From contig NZ_CP006942.1 of NCBI RefSeq assembly GCF_000521605.1, forward strand, positions 1,302,001 through 1,366,000: a DNA stretch of 64,000 nt, in the 5' to 3' direction. The position numbers and the translations under genes are program-made. The first letter of the stretch is position 1. Every line of letters begins with the position of its first letter. The notes beneath the pieces are model-generated. The model did not search any database. It had not been told where the DNA came from and saw only the letters and a list, made by a program, of their open reading frames with translations. Of the stretch, positions 1-10,421 are shown in pieces. The stretch is from Mannheimia sp. USDA-ARS-USMARC-1261. GTDB lineage: Bacteria; Pseudomonadota; Gammaproteobacteria; Enterobacterales; Pasteurellaceae.

Positions 1-875
1 TCTACGCTACTATTATGTTTTACTTGGTTTGCTTTTATCAAGAATAGTTCATAGCCATTTGAATCATTTAGTGCCGTATAACATTGCCTTACTCGCCCAA
101 GCACTTCACTAATATAATCGGGGTCTTGCTGTAAAATTTGCTCAAAATAACCTAATGCTTTGGTAAATTCTGCTTGCTCTAAATAGAAATCACCCAGCAT
201 TATTGAAGCTCTTGTGGATTGAGGATAATAGTCTAGGGCTTTATTTAAAGCTTCTAAAAATGCAATTTTATCTTCAAATTTAACCGCTTGTGCATATTCA
301 CAGTAAAAATGAGATAAGGGAATTGTATCGGATTCCGGCGAAATTTTTAATAACTTTTCAGCAACATTAATCGCTTTCTTCCACTCTCGTGTTTTTTGAT
401 AAACCACAGTAAGTTGAGACAATGAATGCTTAGCAAATTCAGGTTCATCAACCAATGAAATATAGTAATTTTCTGCTCGATCATAAAAACCCGCTGCCAT
501 AAAATCTTTAGCCAATTGTTGTTTGGCTAATAATTTCTGTTCAAATGAATAATCCGGATTATTTTCTAAGGCTTGATGAATACGCAAGGCTCTATCTACC
601 TCACCTCTTGAGCGAAACAAATTACCTAAGGTTAATTCCGCCTCAAATTGGGATTCAGTAGAAATTTGATTTTCAGATTCTTGCTTTTGTAACATAGAAA
701 GGAAAAGATCAACCGCCTTTTCCTGTTGATTAGATAAAAGAAAGTTCAATCCCGTAACATATTCACGGGAAAACTTATTATTAGCGGTTTCTTGATCCTT
801 TTTAGCACTACGTTGCCCCATATACCAACCGTATAATGCGGCAATAGGCAATAAAAGGAACAATAATTCAAGCAT
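1..875 (-). CDS. lapB: LapB (YciM), TPR regulator of LPS assembly, 3' end cut by window
   Basis: Reading from the start at 875 gives an N-terminal membrane anchor (MLELLFLLLPIAALYGWYMG) followed by helical repeats typical of TPR proteins, for example around AVDLFLSMLQKQ and ALDYYPQSTRASIMLGDFYL. About 291 residues are visible and the frame is open at base 1, so the C-terminal part, including the rubredoxin-like metal site known in the family, lies outside the window. LapB is an inner-membrane protein that controls FtsH-dependent turnover of LpxC and so balances LPS synthesis. It lies 3 bp downstream of lapA, as in Escherichia coli. Its partner protease FtsH is encoded at the far end of this same window. 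Confidence 0.9.
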   Translation of the reverse strand, partial: MLELLFLLLPIAALYGWYMGQRSAKKDQETANNKFSREYVTGLNFLLSNQQEKAVDLFLSMLQKQESENQISTESQFEAELTLGNLFRSRGEVDRALRIHQALENNPDYSFEQKLLAKQQLAKDFMAAGFYDRAENYYISLVDEPEFAKHSLSQLTVVYQKTREWKKAINVAEKLLKISPESDTIPLSHFYCEYAQAVKFEDKIAFLEALNKALDYYPQSTRASIMLGDFYLEQAEFTKALGYFEQILQQDPDYISEVLGRVRQCYTALNDSNGYELFLIKANQVKHNSSV

Positions 876-878
876 TGA

Positions 879-1166
879 TTACTCAACCTTTGGCGTGGTT
901 AATTCAGTTATCTGCTGTGCTTGACGTTTTACACGGCGATTTAACGCAATATTTTGCACTTTAACTTTTAAGTAAAAAATACCAGTTACTAACCAACCCA
1001 AAATTAATCCCAAACCAAACAAAATTGCCACTAGTGTTGATAGGCGTAATTCACTCTGAGCAATAATATAATTGAAAGTAATAAGTTGATCATTATTTGC
1101 CCCAATTGTAACTGCAACGATGATAACTGCAATTACAACTAAAATCCCTAAAATATACTTAAGCAT
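879..1166 (-). CDS. lapA: LapA (YciS), LPS assembly protein A, DUF1049
   Basis: The 95-residue protein has two membrane segments, at about residues 4-24 and 42-66, and a basic C-terminal cytoplasmic tail (NRRVKRQAQQITEL). This matches the small inner-membrane LapA family in length and topology. It sits directly upstream of lapB and downstream of ihfB, a very conserved gammaproteobacterial order. LapA and LapB act together at the inner membrane in lipopolysaccharide assembly. A good Shine-Dalgarno (AAGGAGAT) precedes the ATG. Identification rests on size, topology and neighbours. Confidence 0.9.
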   Translation of the reverse strand: MLKYILGILVVIAVIIVAVTIGANNDQLITFNYIIAQSELRLSTLVAILFGLGLILGWLVTGIFYLKVKVQNIALNRRVKRQAQQITELTTPKVE

Positions 1167-1205
1167 ATAATCTCCTTCACTACAGAAATTTATAATTTGA
1201 TAGAA

Positions 1206-1487
1206 TTAAATTAAGTCCACACGCTCTTTTAAATCTTTACCTGCTTTAAAATGAGGGACATATTTTCCGGATAATGCGACACTGTCTCCTGTTTTAGGAT
1301 TTCGTCCTACACGAGGCTGGCGATAATGTAATGAAAAACTCCCAAAGCCTCTCACCTCAATTCTCTCGCCTTTTTCTAATGTTAGTGTTAAATGCTCTAA
1401 AATCTCTTTTACACAATTCTCTACTGTTTTAATCTGTAAATTTGGATTTTTAGCCACTAAACTCTCAATTAATTCAGACTTGGTCAT
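1206..1487 (-). CDS. ihfB: Integration host factor subunit beta
   Basis: The 93-residue protein is a member of the HU/IHF DNA-bending family. The signature GRNPKTG lies at residues 61-67 in the beta arm that inserts in the minor groove, and RGFGSFSL lies at residues 46-53. Length equals the family norm. IHF-beta pairs with IHF-alpha, which here is encoded only about 4.2 kb away at 5688-5987. Assignment as beta rather than alpha follows from the position immediately after rpsA and before lapAB, and from the start MTKSELIE. A hairpin separates it from rpsA, so it may have its own promoter. Confidence 0.95.
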   Translation of the reverse strand: MTKSELIESLVAKNPNLQIKTVENCVKEILEHLTLTLEKGERIEVRGFGSFSLHYRQPRVGRNPKTGDSVALSGKYVPHFKAGKDLKERVDLI

Positions 1488-1568
1488 TGTTTCCTCAGTA
1501 AAATTAATATAGCAATTTTAAATAATCACTCATAACTAAATGAATATTTAAAATGGCGATTTAAGTTT

Positions 1569-1597
1569 AAATGGGTATGCTTTAAACATACCCATTT
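1569..1597 (-). terminator. Hairpin between rpsA and ihfB
   Basis: Perfect 11-bp inverted repeat AAATGGGTATG / CATACCCATTT with a 7-nt loop, lying about 20 bp after the rpsA stop codon. The T-rich tail on the minus strand is short, so it may only partly terminate rpsA transcription or stabilise its 3' end. Confidence 0.55.
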
Positions 1598-1616
1598 CAT
1601 TATCAGTTAAATCTAA

Positions 1617-3260
1617 TTATTCGCCTTTAGCAGCTTTGAATGCTTCAGCAAATGCATTTGGTACTGCAACTTCTTCTTTGTTCACTTGTGCAAGTGCCGC
1701 TGACTCTTCAGCTTGGTCTTTTGCACGAATAGATAAATGAACAATGCGTGATTTGCGATCTACGCCGGTGTATTTTGCTTCAACTGTATCGTTTACTGCA
1801 ACTTCACCGTTTAAATCTGCTGCACGGATGTAGCCTTCAACACCACCGGCTAATTCAACTTTAGCACCTTTAGCATCAACTTCTACTACTGTCGCAGAAA
1901 CGATTTCGCCTTTTTTCGCACCATCAACAAAGTTTGTGAACGGATCTGATTCTAATTGTTTGATACCTAAAGAGATACGCTCTTTCACCGCATCAACTTG
2001 TAGAACTACAGCTTCAACTTCATCACCTTTTTTGTAGTTACGAACTGCTTCTTCACCTGAAACATTCCAAGAAATATCAGATAAGTGAACTAAACCGTCA
2101 ATACCACCTTCTAAACCGATGAAGATACCGAAATCAGTAATTGATTTGATTTTACCTGATACTTTATCGTTTTTGTTGTGAGTAGAAGCGAATTGTTCCC
2201 AAGGGTTTGCTTTACATTGTTTTAAACCTAATGAGATACGACGACGCTCTTCATCAACTTCAAGTACCATTACTTCAACTACATCACCTACATTAACCAC
2301 TTTAGATGGGTGAATGTTTTTATTTGTCCAATCCATTTCTGAAACGTGAACTAAACCTTCAACACCGTCTAAAATTTCAACGAAGCAACCGTAGTCAGTT
2401 AAGTTAGTTACTTTACCTGTTAATTTGCTGTTTACCGGGTGGTTTTCAGCGATTACAGCCCAAGGATCTTGACCTAATTGTTTTAAGCCTAATGATACAC
2501 GGGTTTTATCTTTGTCGAATTTTAATACTTTAACAGTAACTTCGTCACCAACATTAACCACTTCACTTGGGTGTTTAACACGTTTCCACGCCATATCTGT
2601 GATATGTAATAAACCGTCCACACCACCTAAATCTACGAATGCACCGTAGTCAGTTAAGTTTTTAACTGTACCTTTAACTTCTGAACCTTCAACTAAGTTC
2701 GCTAATACAGCATCACGATCTTGGTTGCTTTCTGTTTCGATTACAGCACGACGAGATACAACTACGTTGTTACGTTTTTGATCTAACTTGATTACTTTGA
2801 ATTCGTACTCTTTACCTTCTAAGTTTAAAGAATCACGAACTGGACGAGTATCAACTAATGAACCTGGTAAGAATGCACGTACGCCGTTTAATTCAACAGT
2901 GAAACCGCCTTTAACTTTACCATTAACGAAACCGATAACTGTAGCTTGTTCTTCAAATGCTTTCTCTAAAGCAATCCAAGCTTCGTTACGTTTTGCATCA
3001 CCACGAGAAACAACTGTTGCACCAAAGCCATCTTCTACAGCTTTAAGCACTACATCTACTTCATCACCAACTTGAACTTCTAATTCACCTTGTGCATTAG
3101 TAAATTCTGATGCATCGATAGCTGACTCAGATTTGAAACCTGTATCAACAATCACTAAACCTTTTTGGATAGCAACAACAGTACCTTTAACAACATCACC
3201 TAAACGTGGTGTAGCTGCAAATGATTCTTCAAGTAGTTGAGCAAACGATAATTCTGACAT
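1617..3260 (-). CDS. rpsA: 30S ribosomal protein S1
   Basis: The 547-residue protein contains six S1 RNA-binding repeats, at roughly residues 20-88, 105-172, 192-261, 278-348, 365-435 and 452-521. Repeats are visible through recurring motifs such as [22 protein letters not shown] and [19 protein letters not shown]. This is the length of a full gammaproteobacterial S1, which binds mRNA leaders on the 30S subunit and is essential for translation of most transcripts. It lies downstream of cmk, as in Escherichia coli. The 92-bp gap from cmk may carry a leader used in S1 autoregulation, but I could not identify a conserved structure there. Confidence 0.98.
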   Translation of the reverse strand: MSELSFAQLLEESFAATPRLGDVVKGTVVAIQKGLVIVDTGFKSESAIDASEFTNAQGELEVQVGDEVDVVLKAVEDGFGATVVSRGDAKRNEAWIALEKAFEEQATVIGFVNGKVKGGFTVELNGVRAFLPGSLVDTRPVRDSLNLEGKEYEFKVIKLDQKRNNVVVSRRAVIETESNQDRDAVLANLVEGSEVKGTVKNLTDYGAFVDLGGVDGLLHITDMAWKRVKHPSEVVNVGDEVTVKVLKFDKDKTRVSLGLKQLGQDPWAVIAENHPVNSKLTGKVTNLTDYGCFVEILDGVEGLVHVSEMDWTNKNIHPSKVVNVGDVVEVMVLEVDEERRRISLGLKQCKANPWEQFASTHNKNDKVSGKIKSITDFGIFIGLEGGIDGLVHLSDISWNVSGEEAVRNYKKGDEVEAVVLQVDAVKERISLGIKQLESDPFTNFVDGAKKGEIVSATVVEVDAKGAKVELAGGVEGYIRAADLNGEVAVNDTVEAKYTGVDRKSRIVHLSIRAKDQAEESAALAQVNKEEVAVPNAFAEAFKAAKGE

Positions 3261-3352
3261 AATAAATCTTCTATAAAATAAACATCCATCTAACGTCCTG
3301 TTAAACGGGGTTGGTAATAAAAGCTAAACAAATCCTATGTAAAGCCAACAAA

Positions 3353-4027
3353 CTAAAATCGAATATATTGAGCGATATGATCTAACGCTTGTTTAACCAC
3401 ATCTTCAATGGATAAATACGTTGAGTCTAACAATAACGCATCTTTAGCGGGGACAAGGGGAGCAACTGCACGATTTCTATCGCGAAAATCACGTTCTTTT
3501 ATCTCGGCTAAAATCTCTTCAAAGTTAGCATTAAATCCTTTTTCTTGCAACTGTTTTACGCGTCTTTTTGCACGTTCTTCTGCACTTGCATCTAAAAAGA
3601 GCTTAATTTGAGCATTTGGGAATACGACTGTCCCCATATCTCTACCATCTGCAATCAATCCTTTTTCAGTACTAAAGGCTCTTTGACGTTCTAATAATGC
3701 CTCTCTTACCTTAGGAAAAGCAGCGACTTTAGAAGCATTCTGACCTGCTTCAGCAGTACGAATTTGATTGCCTACATTTTCTCCATCTAAAATCACACTA
3801 ATTTCGCCATTTGCAGGCACAAATTGGATATTTAGATTACGCCCTAGTTTCGCTAATTTTTCTTCGTCATCCAGTGCAATACCCTTTTTTACTGCACTTA
3901 GGGCAGTAATTCGATATAGTGCCCCAGAATCCAAAAAATCAAAGCCCAGTTTTTCTGCTAAAACGTGGCATAGTGTACCTTTCCCAGCACCGCTAGGTCC
4001 ATCAACTGTAATAACTATTTTTTCCAT
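3353..4027 (-). CDS. cmk: Cytidylate kinase
   Basis: The 224-residue protein has the nucleotide-binding P-loop GPSGAGKGT at residues 10-18, and the motifs LDSGALYR and [12 protein letters not shown] that bind CMP. These define bacterial (d)CMP kinase, which phosphorylates CMP and dCMP with ATP in pyrimidine salvage. It starts only 9 bp after the degS stop and is followed by rpsA, so cmk-rpsA forms the usual pair. Length is normal and nothing is missing. Confidence 0.97.
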   Translation of the reverse strand: MEKIVITVDGPSGAGKGTLCHVLAEKLGFDFLDSGALYRITALSAVKKGIALDDEEKLAKLGRNLNIQFVPANGEISVILDGENVGNQIRTAEAGQNASKVAAFPKVREALLERQRAFSTEKGLIADGRDMGTVVFPNAQIKLFLDASAEERAKRRVKQLQEKGFNANFEEILAEIKERDFRDRNRAVAPLVPAKDALLLDSTYLSIEDVVKQALDHIAQYIRF

Positions 4028-4036
4028 TTCTTTACC

Positions 4037-5080
4037 CTATTGTGCTTGTAACTCAGTAATAGTTACATCAAAATTTAATAATTGACTACCGCGTTGAACA
4101 ATCACGCGAACTGTAGAATATGGTTGCATTTCAGCTAGTGCTTCCATCATTTGTGAAGGCGATAATGCTTCAACGTTACCGATTTTAAGAACCAAATCTC
4201 CAGCTTGAATACCTGCTTTAGCTGCCGGACCATTTTTACTTACATCACCAATAATTACGCCTTTTTCATAGCCTTGCATTTTAGCTGTATCAAATAAATC
4301 TGTACTTACGCCAAAATAACCTCTAATTACACGACCATCTCGAATAATTTTTTGCATAATCTGGTTAGCCAGATTAATGGGAATAGCAAAATTCAATCCC
4401 TCAGATAATTCATTAGTATTTTTACCTAAACGCAAGGTATTAATACCAATAAGTTCTCCTGCACTATTAATTAATGCACCACCTGAGTTTCCTTGATTGA
4501 TAGACACATCCGTCTGGATAAAATTTTGTCGCCCACTTTCTGTTAGAGTATTTCGCCCAATGGCACTGACTATACCTTGAGTAATACTCTGACCTAGATT
4601 TAACGGATTACCGATGGCTAAAACCACATCTCCAACCTCAATTTTTCGCTCGGTATTTTGTGGTATTGTCGGCAGATTTTCAGCCTCTATTTTGAGTACG
4701 GCTAAATCAGTAAGAGAATCCGCACCAACTAATTTTACATCTGTTGAAATTAAACCATTTTGCAAAGCAATAACTATTTGATCTGCATCATCAATAACGT
4801 GTTTATTTGTTAAGATATAACCATCATTACTCATAATCACGCCAGAACCTAAATTTTTAACTTCAAATGCTGAATTTTCAGCACTAAAATTTCGGTTATA
4901 CACATTTACTACTGCTGGCGATGCAATTCTTACAGCTTGGTTGTAACTGGCAATTTCTCTCTGATTTAATGCTAAAAAGGAAAATCCATTACTTTTATGT
5001 TGAAATAAGGGAGCAACGAACAAAATTAAAATTGCACAAAAAAGTCCAAAAATGACCGCTTGCCCGATTTTTTTCAGCAT
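4037..5080 (-). CDS. degS: DegS, periplasmic stress-sensor serine protease
   Basis: The 347-residue protein has one N-terminal membrane anchor (residues about 7-26), a trypsin-like protease domain with catalytic triad His94 (TNKHVID), Asp125 (LTDLAV) and Ser199 (NQGNSGGAL), and a single C-terminal PDZ domain from about residue 255. One PDZ domain and an uncleaved anchor separate DegS from the soluble two-PDZ DegP/DegQ. DegS senses misfolded outer-membrane proteins through its PDZ domain and cuts the anti-sigma factor RseA, releasing sigma-E. The neighbours cmk and a MepS-like hydrolase differ from the Escherichia coli degQ-degS arrangement. rseA is not in the window. Confidence 0.93.
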   Translation of the reverse strand: MLKKIGQAVIFGLFCAILILFVAPLFQHKSNGFSFLALNQREIASYNQAVRIASPAVVNVYNRNFSAENSAFEVKNLGSGVIMSNDGYILTNKHVIDDADQIVIALQNGLISTDVKLVGADSLTDLAVLKIEAENLPTIPQNTERKIEVGDVVLAIGNPLNLGQSITQGIVSAIGRNTLTESGRQNFIQTDVSINQGNSGGALINSAGELIGINTLRLGKNTNELSEGLNFAIPINLANQIMQKIIRDGRVIRGYFGVSTDLFDTAKMQGYEKGVIIGDVSKNGPAAKAGIQAGDLVLKIGNVEALSPSQMMEALAEMQPYSTVRVIVQRGSQLLNFDVTITELQAQ

Positions 5081-5109
5081 TGTGAATCCCTTGAAACTTA
5101 ATTACTTAA

Positions 5110-5634
5110 TTATAAACGGCGTGCTTGCCAAAATGCTTTTGACCAATAAGGAGAATCTATATCAGAGTAGATCACACCACCTTTTGTTGAGGCGTGAAGA
5201 AATTGCCCATTTTTAACATAAACACCAACGTGTTTACCGTTTGGACCTCTCCCTGTATTAAAGAAAACTAAATCCCCGGTTCTCAATTCTCGTTTAGAGA
5301 TTCGTTCCCCTTCTTTGGCTTGATCTTTAGTTGTTCTTGGTAAGCTAATTCCGAATAAATCTCTAAAGGTAACCTGCATAAAACCGGAACAGTCAATCCC
5401 TGATTTGCTATTACCACCTAAACGATAGCGTGTTCCTTTCCATTCATACTGGTGTTCACTTAAACGGCTAATTGCCATAATGGGATCAGAAAGATCTGCG
5501 TGATAGGTTGAATGGTAAATTTTACTTCTTGCTTGTGCTTTGGAGGCTGTTCTATCTGAGCTAGAACAGGCAGACAATACTATTGCACTTGCTAGAACAA
5601 CGCCTAATGATAGCCATTTTTTTACTAATTTCAT
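5110..5634 (-). CDS. NlpC/P60 cell-wall endopeptidase lipoprotein, MepS/Spr-like
   Basis: A lipoprotein signal peptide ends in the lipobox LSAC with the acylated cysteine at residue 23. The NlpC/P60 domain that follows has catalytic Cys82 (GIDCSGF), His135 (GKHVGVY) and a third polar residue His147 (FLHAS). The 174-residue length fits the MepS (Spr) group, which cleaves D,D-crosslinks of peptidoglycan during growth, although NlpC itself is very similar in plan. It is outer-membrane or inner-membrane attached depending on Lol sorting; residues after the cysteine are serines, which favours the outer membrane. It lies just upstream of degS on the same strand, 29 bp away. Confidence 0.85.
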   Translation of the reverse strand: MKLVKKWLSLGVVLASAIVLSACSSSDRTASKAQARSKIYHSTYHADLSDPIMAISRLSEHQYEWKGTRYRLGGNSKSGIDCSGFMQVTFRDLFGISLPRTTKDQAKEGERISKRELRTGDLVFFNTGRGPNGKHVGVYVKNGQFLHASTKGGVIYSDIDSPYWSKAFWQARRL

Positions 5635-5687
5635 TTAATACCCCTATTCTGAGCATTTACTGCATTGGTCTATAAAAGATAAGCTTG

Positions 5688-5987
5688 TTATTCTACTTGA
5701 ATATTTGCCTGCTCAATACGTTCACGCAATTTTTGACTTGCTTTAAAACTTACTACTCTACGAGCAGATACTGCTACATTCTCGCCTGTTTTAGGATTAC
5801 GACCGGGTCTTGCTTTTTTCTCTCGAAGTGAAAAATTACCAAAACCTGATAATTTTACTTCCTCACCATTCTCAAGAGATGCTCGAATTTCTTCAAAAAA
5901 TAATTCAACAAATTGCTTAGCAACTCGCTTTTCTAAATCTAATTTTTCAATTAGGTTTTCTGCAATTTCAATCTTGGTAAGTGCCAT
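5688..5987 (-). CDS. ihfA: Integration host factor subunit alpha
   Basis: The 99-residue HU/IHF-family protein has GRNPKTGEN at residues 62-70 and [15 protein letters not shown] before it, which is the IHF-alpha pattern. The start [12 protein letters not shown] and the position directly downstream of pheT also match the conserved pheS-pheT-ihfA order. With IHF-beta it forms the heterodimer that bends DNA by about 160 degrees. In this genome both subunit genes are in the same 5-kb cluster. A short hairpin lies in the 58-bp gap to pheT. Confidence 0.95.
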   Translation of the reverse strand: MALTKIEIAENLIEKLDLEKRVAKQFVELFFEEIRASLENGEEVKLSGFGNFSLREKKARPGRNPKTGENVAVSARRVVSFKASQKLRERIEQANIQVE

Positions 5988-6008
5988 AATTGATCCTTAT
6001 TTATTTTT

Positions 6009-6031
6009 ATGGCTGGTATGACACCAGCCAT
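6009..6031 (-). other. Hairpin between pheT and ihfA
   Basis: Perfect 9-bp inverted repeat ATGGCTGGT / ACCAGCCAT with a 5-nt loop. No run of T follows it on the minus strand (the next bases are AAAAATAAA), so it is not a standard intrinsic terminator for pheT. It could be an mRNA-stability or processing element before the ihfA ribosome-binding site. Confidence 0.4.
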
Positions 6032-6045
6032 ATTTTATTTGATGA

Positions 6046-8433
6046 TTAATCACGAAGTACCGCATTGAAACTTGTTGCCAATTCAACTAATACCTTTTGA
6101 ATGACAGCATTAATTTCACTTTCTTCTAATGTTTTTTCTTTATCTTGAACAGTCAAACTAATCGCTAAACTTTTCTTACCTTCAGCTAAATTTGCACCAC
6201 GATAAACATCGAATAAATTTAAGCCAACTAATTGACTAGCAGCTGCCTTACGGCAAGCATTCAAGATTTCTCCTGCCGGTACAGATTCATCCACCACAAC
6301 TGCGATGTCTCGGTTATTTGCAGGGAATCGTGAAATTTCACCCGCTTGTGCAACAGGACGCTCTGCAATCGCAGACGCTAAAATTTCACACACAATCGGT
6401 TTGCCTTTAATGCCGAGTTTCTGCACGATTAATGGGTGAACCGTACCGATAAAGCCAATTTCTTCGCCGTCTAACATAATCGCAGCAGATTGCCCTGGGT
6501 GTAATGCTGCAAACTGTTTTGCCACAAATTGTAAATCGTAGCGAACAGAGGTTAATGAAAGAACACGCTCAATATCACCTTTCAAATCAAAGAAATCCGC
6601 TGCTTCGTTTTTTGCTTCCCAATGCACAGGGCGTTTATCGCCCACAATCGCTGCACCAAATACATATTCTTGGCGAACACCTGACTCTGCTTTGCTGTCA
6701 GGAATAAAGCGTAAACCGCCTTCAAAAATACGCACACGGTTTTGCTGGCGACTTTGGTTATAAACGATAGTATCTAACAAGCCGGTTAATAGTGAAACAC
6801 GCATCGCCGACATTTCACTTGAAATTGGGTTAGGTAAAATTAACGCCTCTTGATTTGGATGTAATAATTCTTGTTTTTTCGGATCTACAAAGCTATAAGT
6901 AATGACTTCTTGGTAATCGCTATCCACCAGTGCCATACGGATACGGTTTGCTTCCAATAATTTTTCCGGTGTGCCTTTCATTGTTAAATGTGCAAGCGGA
7001 GAATTATTTGGAATACTGTTGTATCCATAGATACGAGCGACTTCTTCAATTAAATCTTCTTCAATTTCGATATCAAAACGCCAGCTTGGAGTAATTGCCG
7101 TCCAAGTGTCATTTGAGAAAGTTACATTTAAACCTAAGCGAGTTAGAATATCGGTTACGGTTACATCTTCAATATGATGACCGATAACCGAATCTAATTT
7201 ACTGCGGCGTAACTTGACAGTATTACGTTTTGGTAGATTTTCTTCGCTCACAGCTTCTACAATTTCACCAGCTTCACCACCACAAATCTCTAATAATAAT
7301 GCGGTTGCTCGCTCCATCGCTCTACGGGTTAATTCCGGATCAACACCACGTTCAAAACGATGGGAAGCATCAGTATGTAATCCATATTGACGAGCACGAC
7401 CGGTAATCGCTAATGGAGCAAAAAATGCCGCTTCTAATACCACATCTTTGGTATTTTCACTCACACCACTTGCCTCGCCACCAAAGATACCCGCCATCGC
7501 TAACGCACCTTTGCTGTCTGCAATCACAAGTGTATTACTTTGTAATTTAGCCGTTGTGCCGTCTAATAACACTAATTCTTCGCCATCTTTCGCCATACGC
7601 ACTTGGATATTGCCATCAATTTTTGCCGCATCAAAGGCGTGCATCGGCTGACCAAGTTCTAATAAACTTAAGTTAGTAATATCCACGATTGGGTCGATAG
7701 AGCGAATACCACAACGGCGTAATTTTTCTTGCAACCATAATGGTGAAGCTGCCTTTACATTCACATTTTTCACCACACGAGATAAATAACGAGGGCAAGC
7801 TTCAGGGGCTTGTAATTCCACCGCTACTTTATCGGCAATAGTCGCTGCCACAGGAGTAATTACCGGTGCTTTCACATCAATTTGGTTAATCACACCCACT
7901 TCACGAGCGATACCTGAAATGCTTAAGCAATCGGCACGGTTTGGCGTTAAGCTGATTTCAATCGCTACATCGTTTAAATTCAAATATTCACGGAAATCTT
8001 GACCGATAGGAGCATCAGCCGGTAATTCAATAATACCGCTATGATCTTCTTTAATACCTAGCTCTGAGTAAGAACATAACATTCCTTCTGACGGCTGACC
8101 ACGCAATTTGGTTTTCTTGATTTTGAAATCGCCCGGTAAAACCGCACCATCCACTGCACACGCCACTTTTAAACCCTGACGGCAATTTGGAGCACCGCAC
8201 ACGATATCTAATAAACGCTCGCCGCCTACATTTACTTTAGTTACACGTAATTTATCGGCATCCGGGTGTTGGGCACACTCTACCACTTCGCCTACAACCA
8301 CGCCTGAAAATGCACCTGCAACCGGCTCTACATCATCAACTTCTAAACCTAACATTGTAATTTGGTCGCATAATTGCTCTGTCGTAATGGCTGGATTAAC
8401 CCATTCACGCAACCAAGATTCATTGAATTTCAT
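6046..8433 (-). CDS. pheT: Phenylalanyl-tRNA synthetase beta subunit
   Basis: The 795-residue protein has the full PheT architecture. It begins with an N-terminal wing ([14 protein letters not shown]), then an OB-fold tRNA-binding domain at about residues 40-150 ([20 protein letters not shown]). The B3/B4 editing domain follows around residues 210-370, then B5, the catalytic-like core, and the C-terminal FDX-ACB anticodon-binding domain from about residue 700 ([17 protein letters not shown]). With PheS it forms the alpha2-beta2 enzyme that charges tRNA-Phe and edits mischarged tyrosine. It follows pheS by 59 bp. Confidence 0.98.
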   Translation of the reverse strand: MKFNESWLREWVNPAITTEQLCDQITMLGLEVDDVEPVAGAFSGVVVGEVVECAQHPDADKLRVTKVNVGGERLLDIVCGAPNCRQGLKVACAVDGAVLPGDFKIKKTKLRGQPSEGMLCSYSELGIKEDHSGIIELPADAPIGQDFREYLNLNDVAIEISLTPNRADCLSISGIAREVGVINQIDVKAPVITPVAATIADKVAVELQAPEACPRYLSRVVKNVNVKAASPLWLQEKLRRCGIRSIDPIVDITNLSLLELGQPMHAFDAAKIDGNIQVRMAKDGEELVLLDGTTAKLQSNTLVIADSKGALAMAGIFGGEASGVSENTKDVVLEAAFFAPLAITGRARQYGLHTDASHRFERGVDPELTRRAMERATALLLEICGGEAGEIVEAVSEENLPKRNTVKLRRSKLDSVIGHHIEDVTVTDILTRLGLNVTFSNDTWTAITPSWRFDIEIEEDLIEEVARIYGYNSIPNNSPLAHLTMKGTPEKLLEANRIRMALVDSDYQEVITYSFVDPKKQELLHPNQEALILPNPISSEMSAMRVSLLTGLLDTIVYNQSRQQNRVRIFEGGLRFIPDSKAESGVRQEYVFGAAIVGDKRPVHWEAKNEAADFFDLKGDIERVLSLTSVRYDLQFVAKQFAALHPGQSAAIMLDGEEIGFIGTVHPLIVQKLGIKGKPIVCEILASAIAERPVAQAGEISRFPANNRDIAVVVDESVPAGEILNACRKAAASQLVGLNLFDVYRGANLAEGKKSLAISLTVQDKEKTLEESEINAVIQKVLVELATSFNAVLRD

Positions 8434-8492
8434 TATTTCTATCCTTTAATTTGCAAAATTTTTGTTCTTTTTAACCGCTTGTTGTGAGCGAA

Positions 8493-9599
<1,107 letters not shown>

Positions 9600-9705
9600 T
9601 CATATTTCTGCATTTTTTTGCAAGCCTTGAGTGATTAAATTGGCTTTAAGTTTGAAAAGGGTTATTATAAATAACATTTTTAAGCTACTAACAAAGGAAA
9701 AAACG

Positions 9706-10368
9706 ATGTTCAATATTAGTAAACAACAAGTTTTAGAGGCTTTTAATTTCCGTTCTGCTTGCCGTCATTATGACCCTGCCCGTAAAATAAGCAAAGCGGA
9801 TATGGATTACATTTTAGAGCTCGGTCGTCTTTCGCCAAGTTCGGTAGGTTCTGAACCTTGGAAATTTTTAGTGCTACAAAATCCTGAAATTCGCAACAAA
9901 ATTGCACCGTTCTCTTGGGGAATTAAGCACCCGATGGAAGAAATGAGCCATCTAGTGATCATTCTTGCTAAGAAAAACGTTCGCTATGACTCACAATATT
10001 TAAGAGATTCTCTGATTAAACGTGGTTTAACCGAACAACAAATTGAAGGCTCTATCGCTCGCTATAAAAGTTTCCAAGAAGAAGATATGAAAATTTTAGA
10101 AAGTGAGAGAGCTTTATTTGATTGGAGTACCAAACAAACCTATATTGCATTAGGTAATATGATGAGCGGTGCGGCTTTAATCGGTATTGACTCTTGCCCG
10201 ATTGAAGGTTTCCATTATGATAAAGTAAATCAGATTTTAGCTGATGAAGGCTTATTTGATCTCAATGAATATGGTATTTCGTGTATGGTAACCTTTGGTT
10301 ATCGTAACAAAGATATTAAGAAAAAATCACGCAAATCAACCGAAGAAGTGATTGAGTGGATTGAATAA
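9706..10368 (+). CDS. NfsB-like NAD(P)H nitroreductase
   Basis: The 220-residue flavoprotein has the nitroreductase-fold N-terminal motif FNFRSACRHYDPARKIS, the FMN-phosphate-binding SPSSVGSEPWKF, and a C-terminal VTFGYRNKD that resembles the GY/R loop of NfsB. NfsB enzymes reduce nitro-compounds and quinones by two-electron steps with FMN. An upstream in-frame GTG at 9631 would add 25 residues. I chose the ATG at 9706 because it follows a good ribosome-binding site (AAAGGAAAAAACG) and gives the family length. The gene is monocistronic and converges with tcyP across a bidirectional terminator. Confidence 0.88.
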   Translation: MFNISKQQVLEAFNFRSACRHYDPARKISKADMDYILELGRLSPSSVGSEPWKFLVLQNPEIRNKIAPFSWGIKHPMEEMSHLVIILAKKNVRYDSQYLRDSLIKRGLTEQQIEGSIARYKSFQEEDMKILESERALFDWSTKQTYIALGNMMSGAALIGIDSCPIEGFHYDKVNQILADEGLFDLNEYGISCMVTFGYRNKDIKKKSRKSTEEVIEWIE

Positions 10369-10385
10369 TTTATACTGAAATCCAT

Positions 10386-10414
10386 AAAAAAGGGCGATAG
10401 AATCGCCCTTTTTT
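10386..10414. terminator. Bidirectional intrinsic terminator
   Basis: Stem AAAAAAGGGCGAT / ATCGCCCTTTTTT with a tight loop, flanked by A-run and T-run. It serves the converging nitroreductase gene and tcyP. Confidence 0.9.
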
Positions 10415-10421
10415 ATCTATT

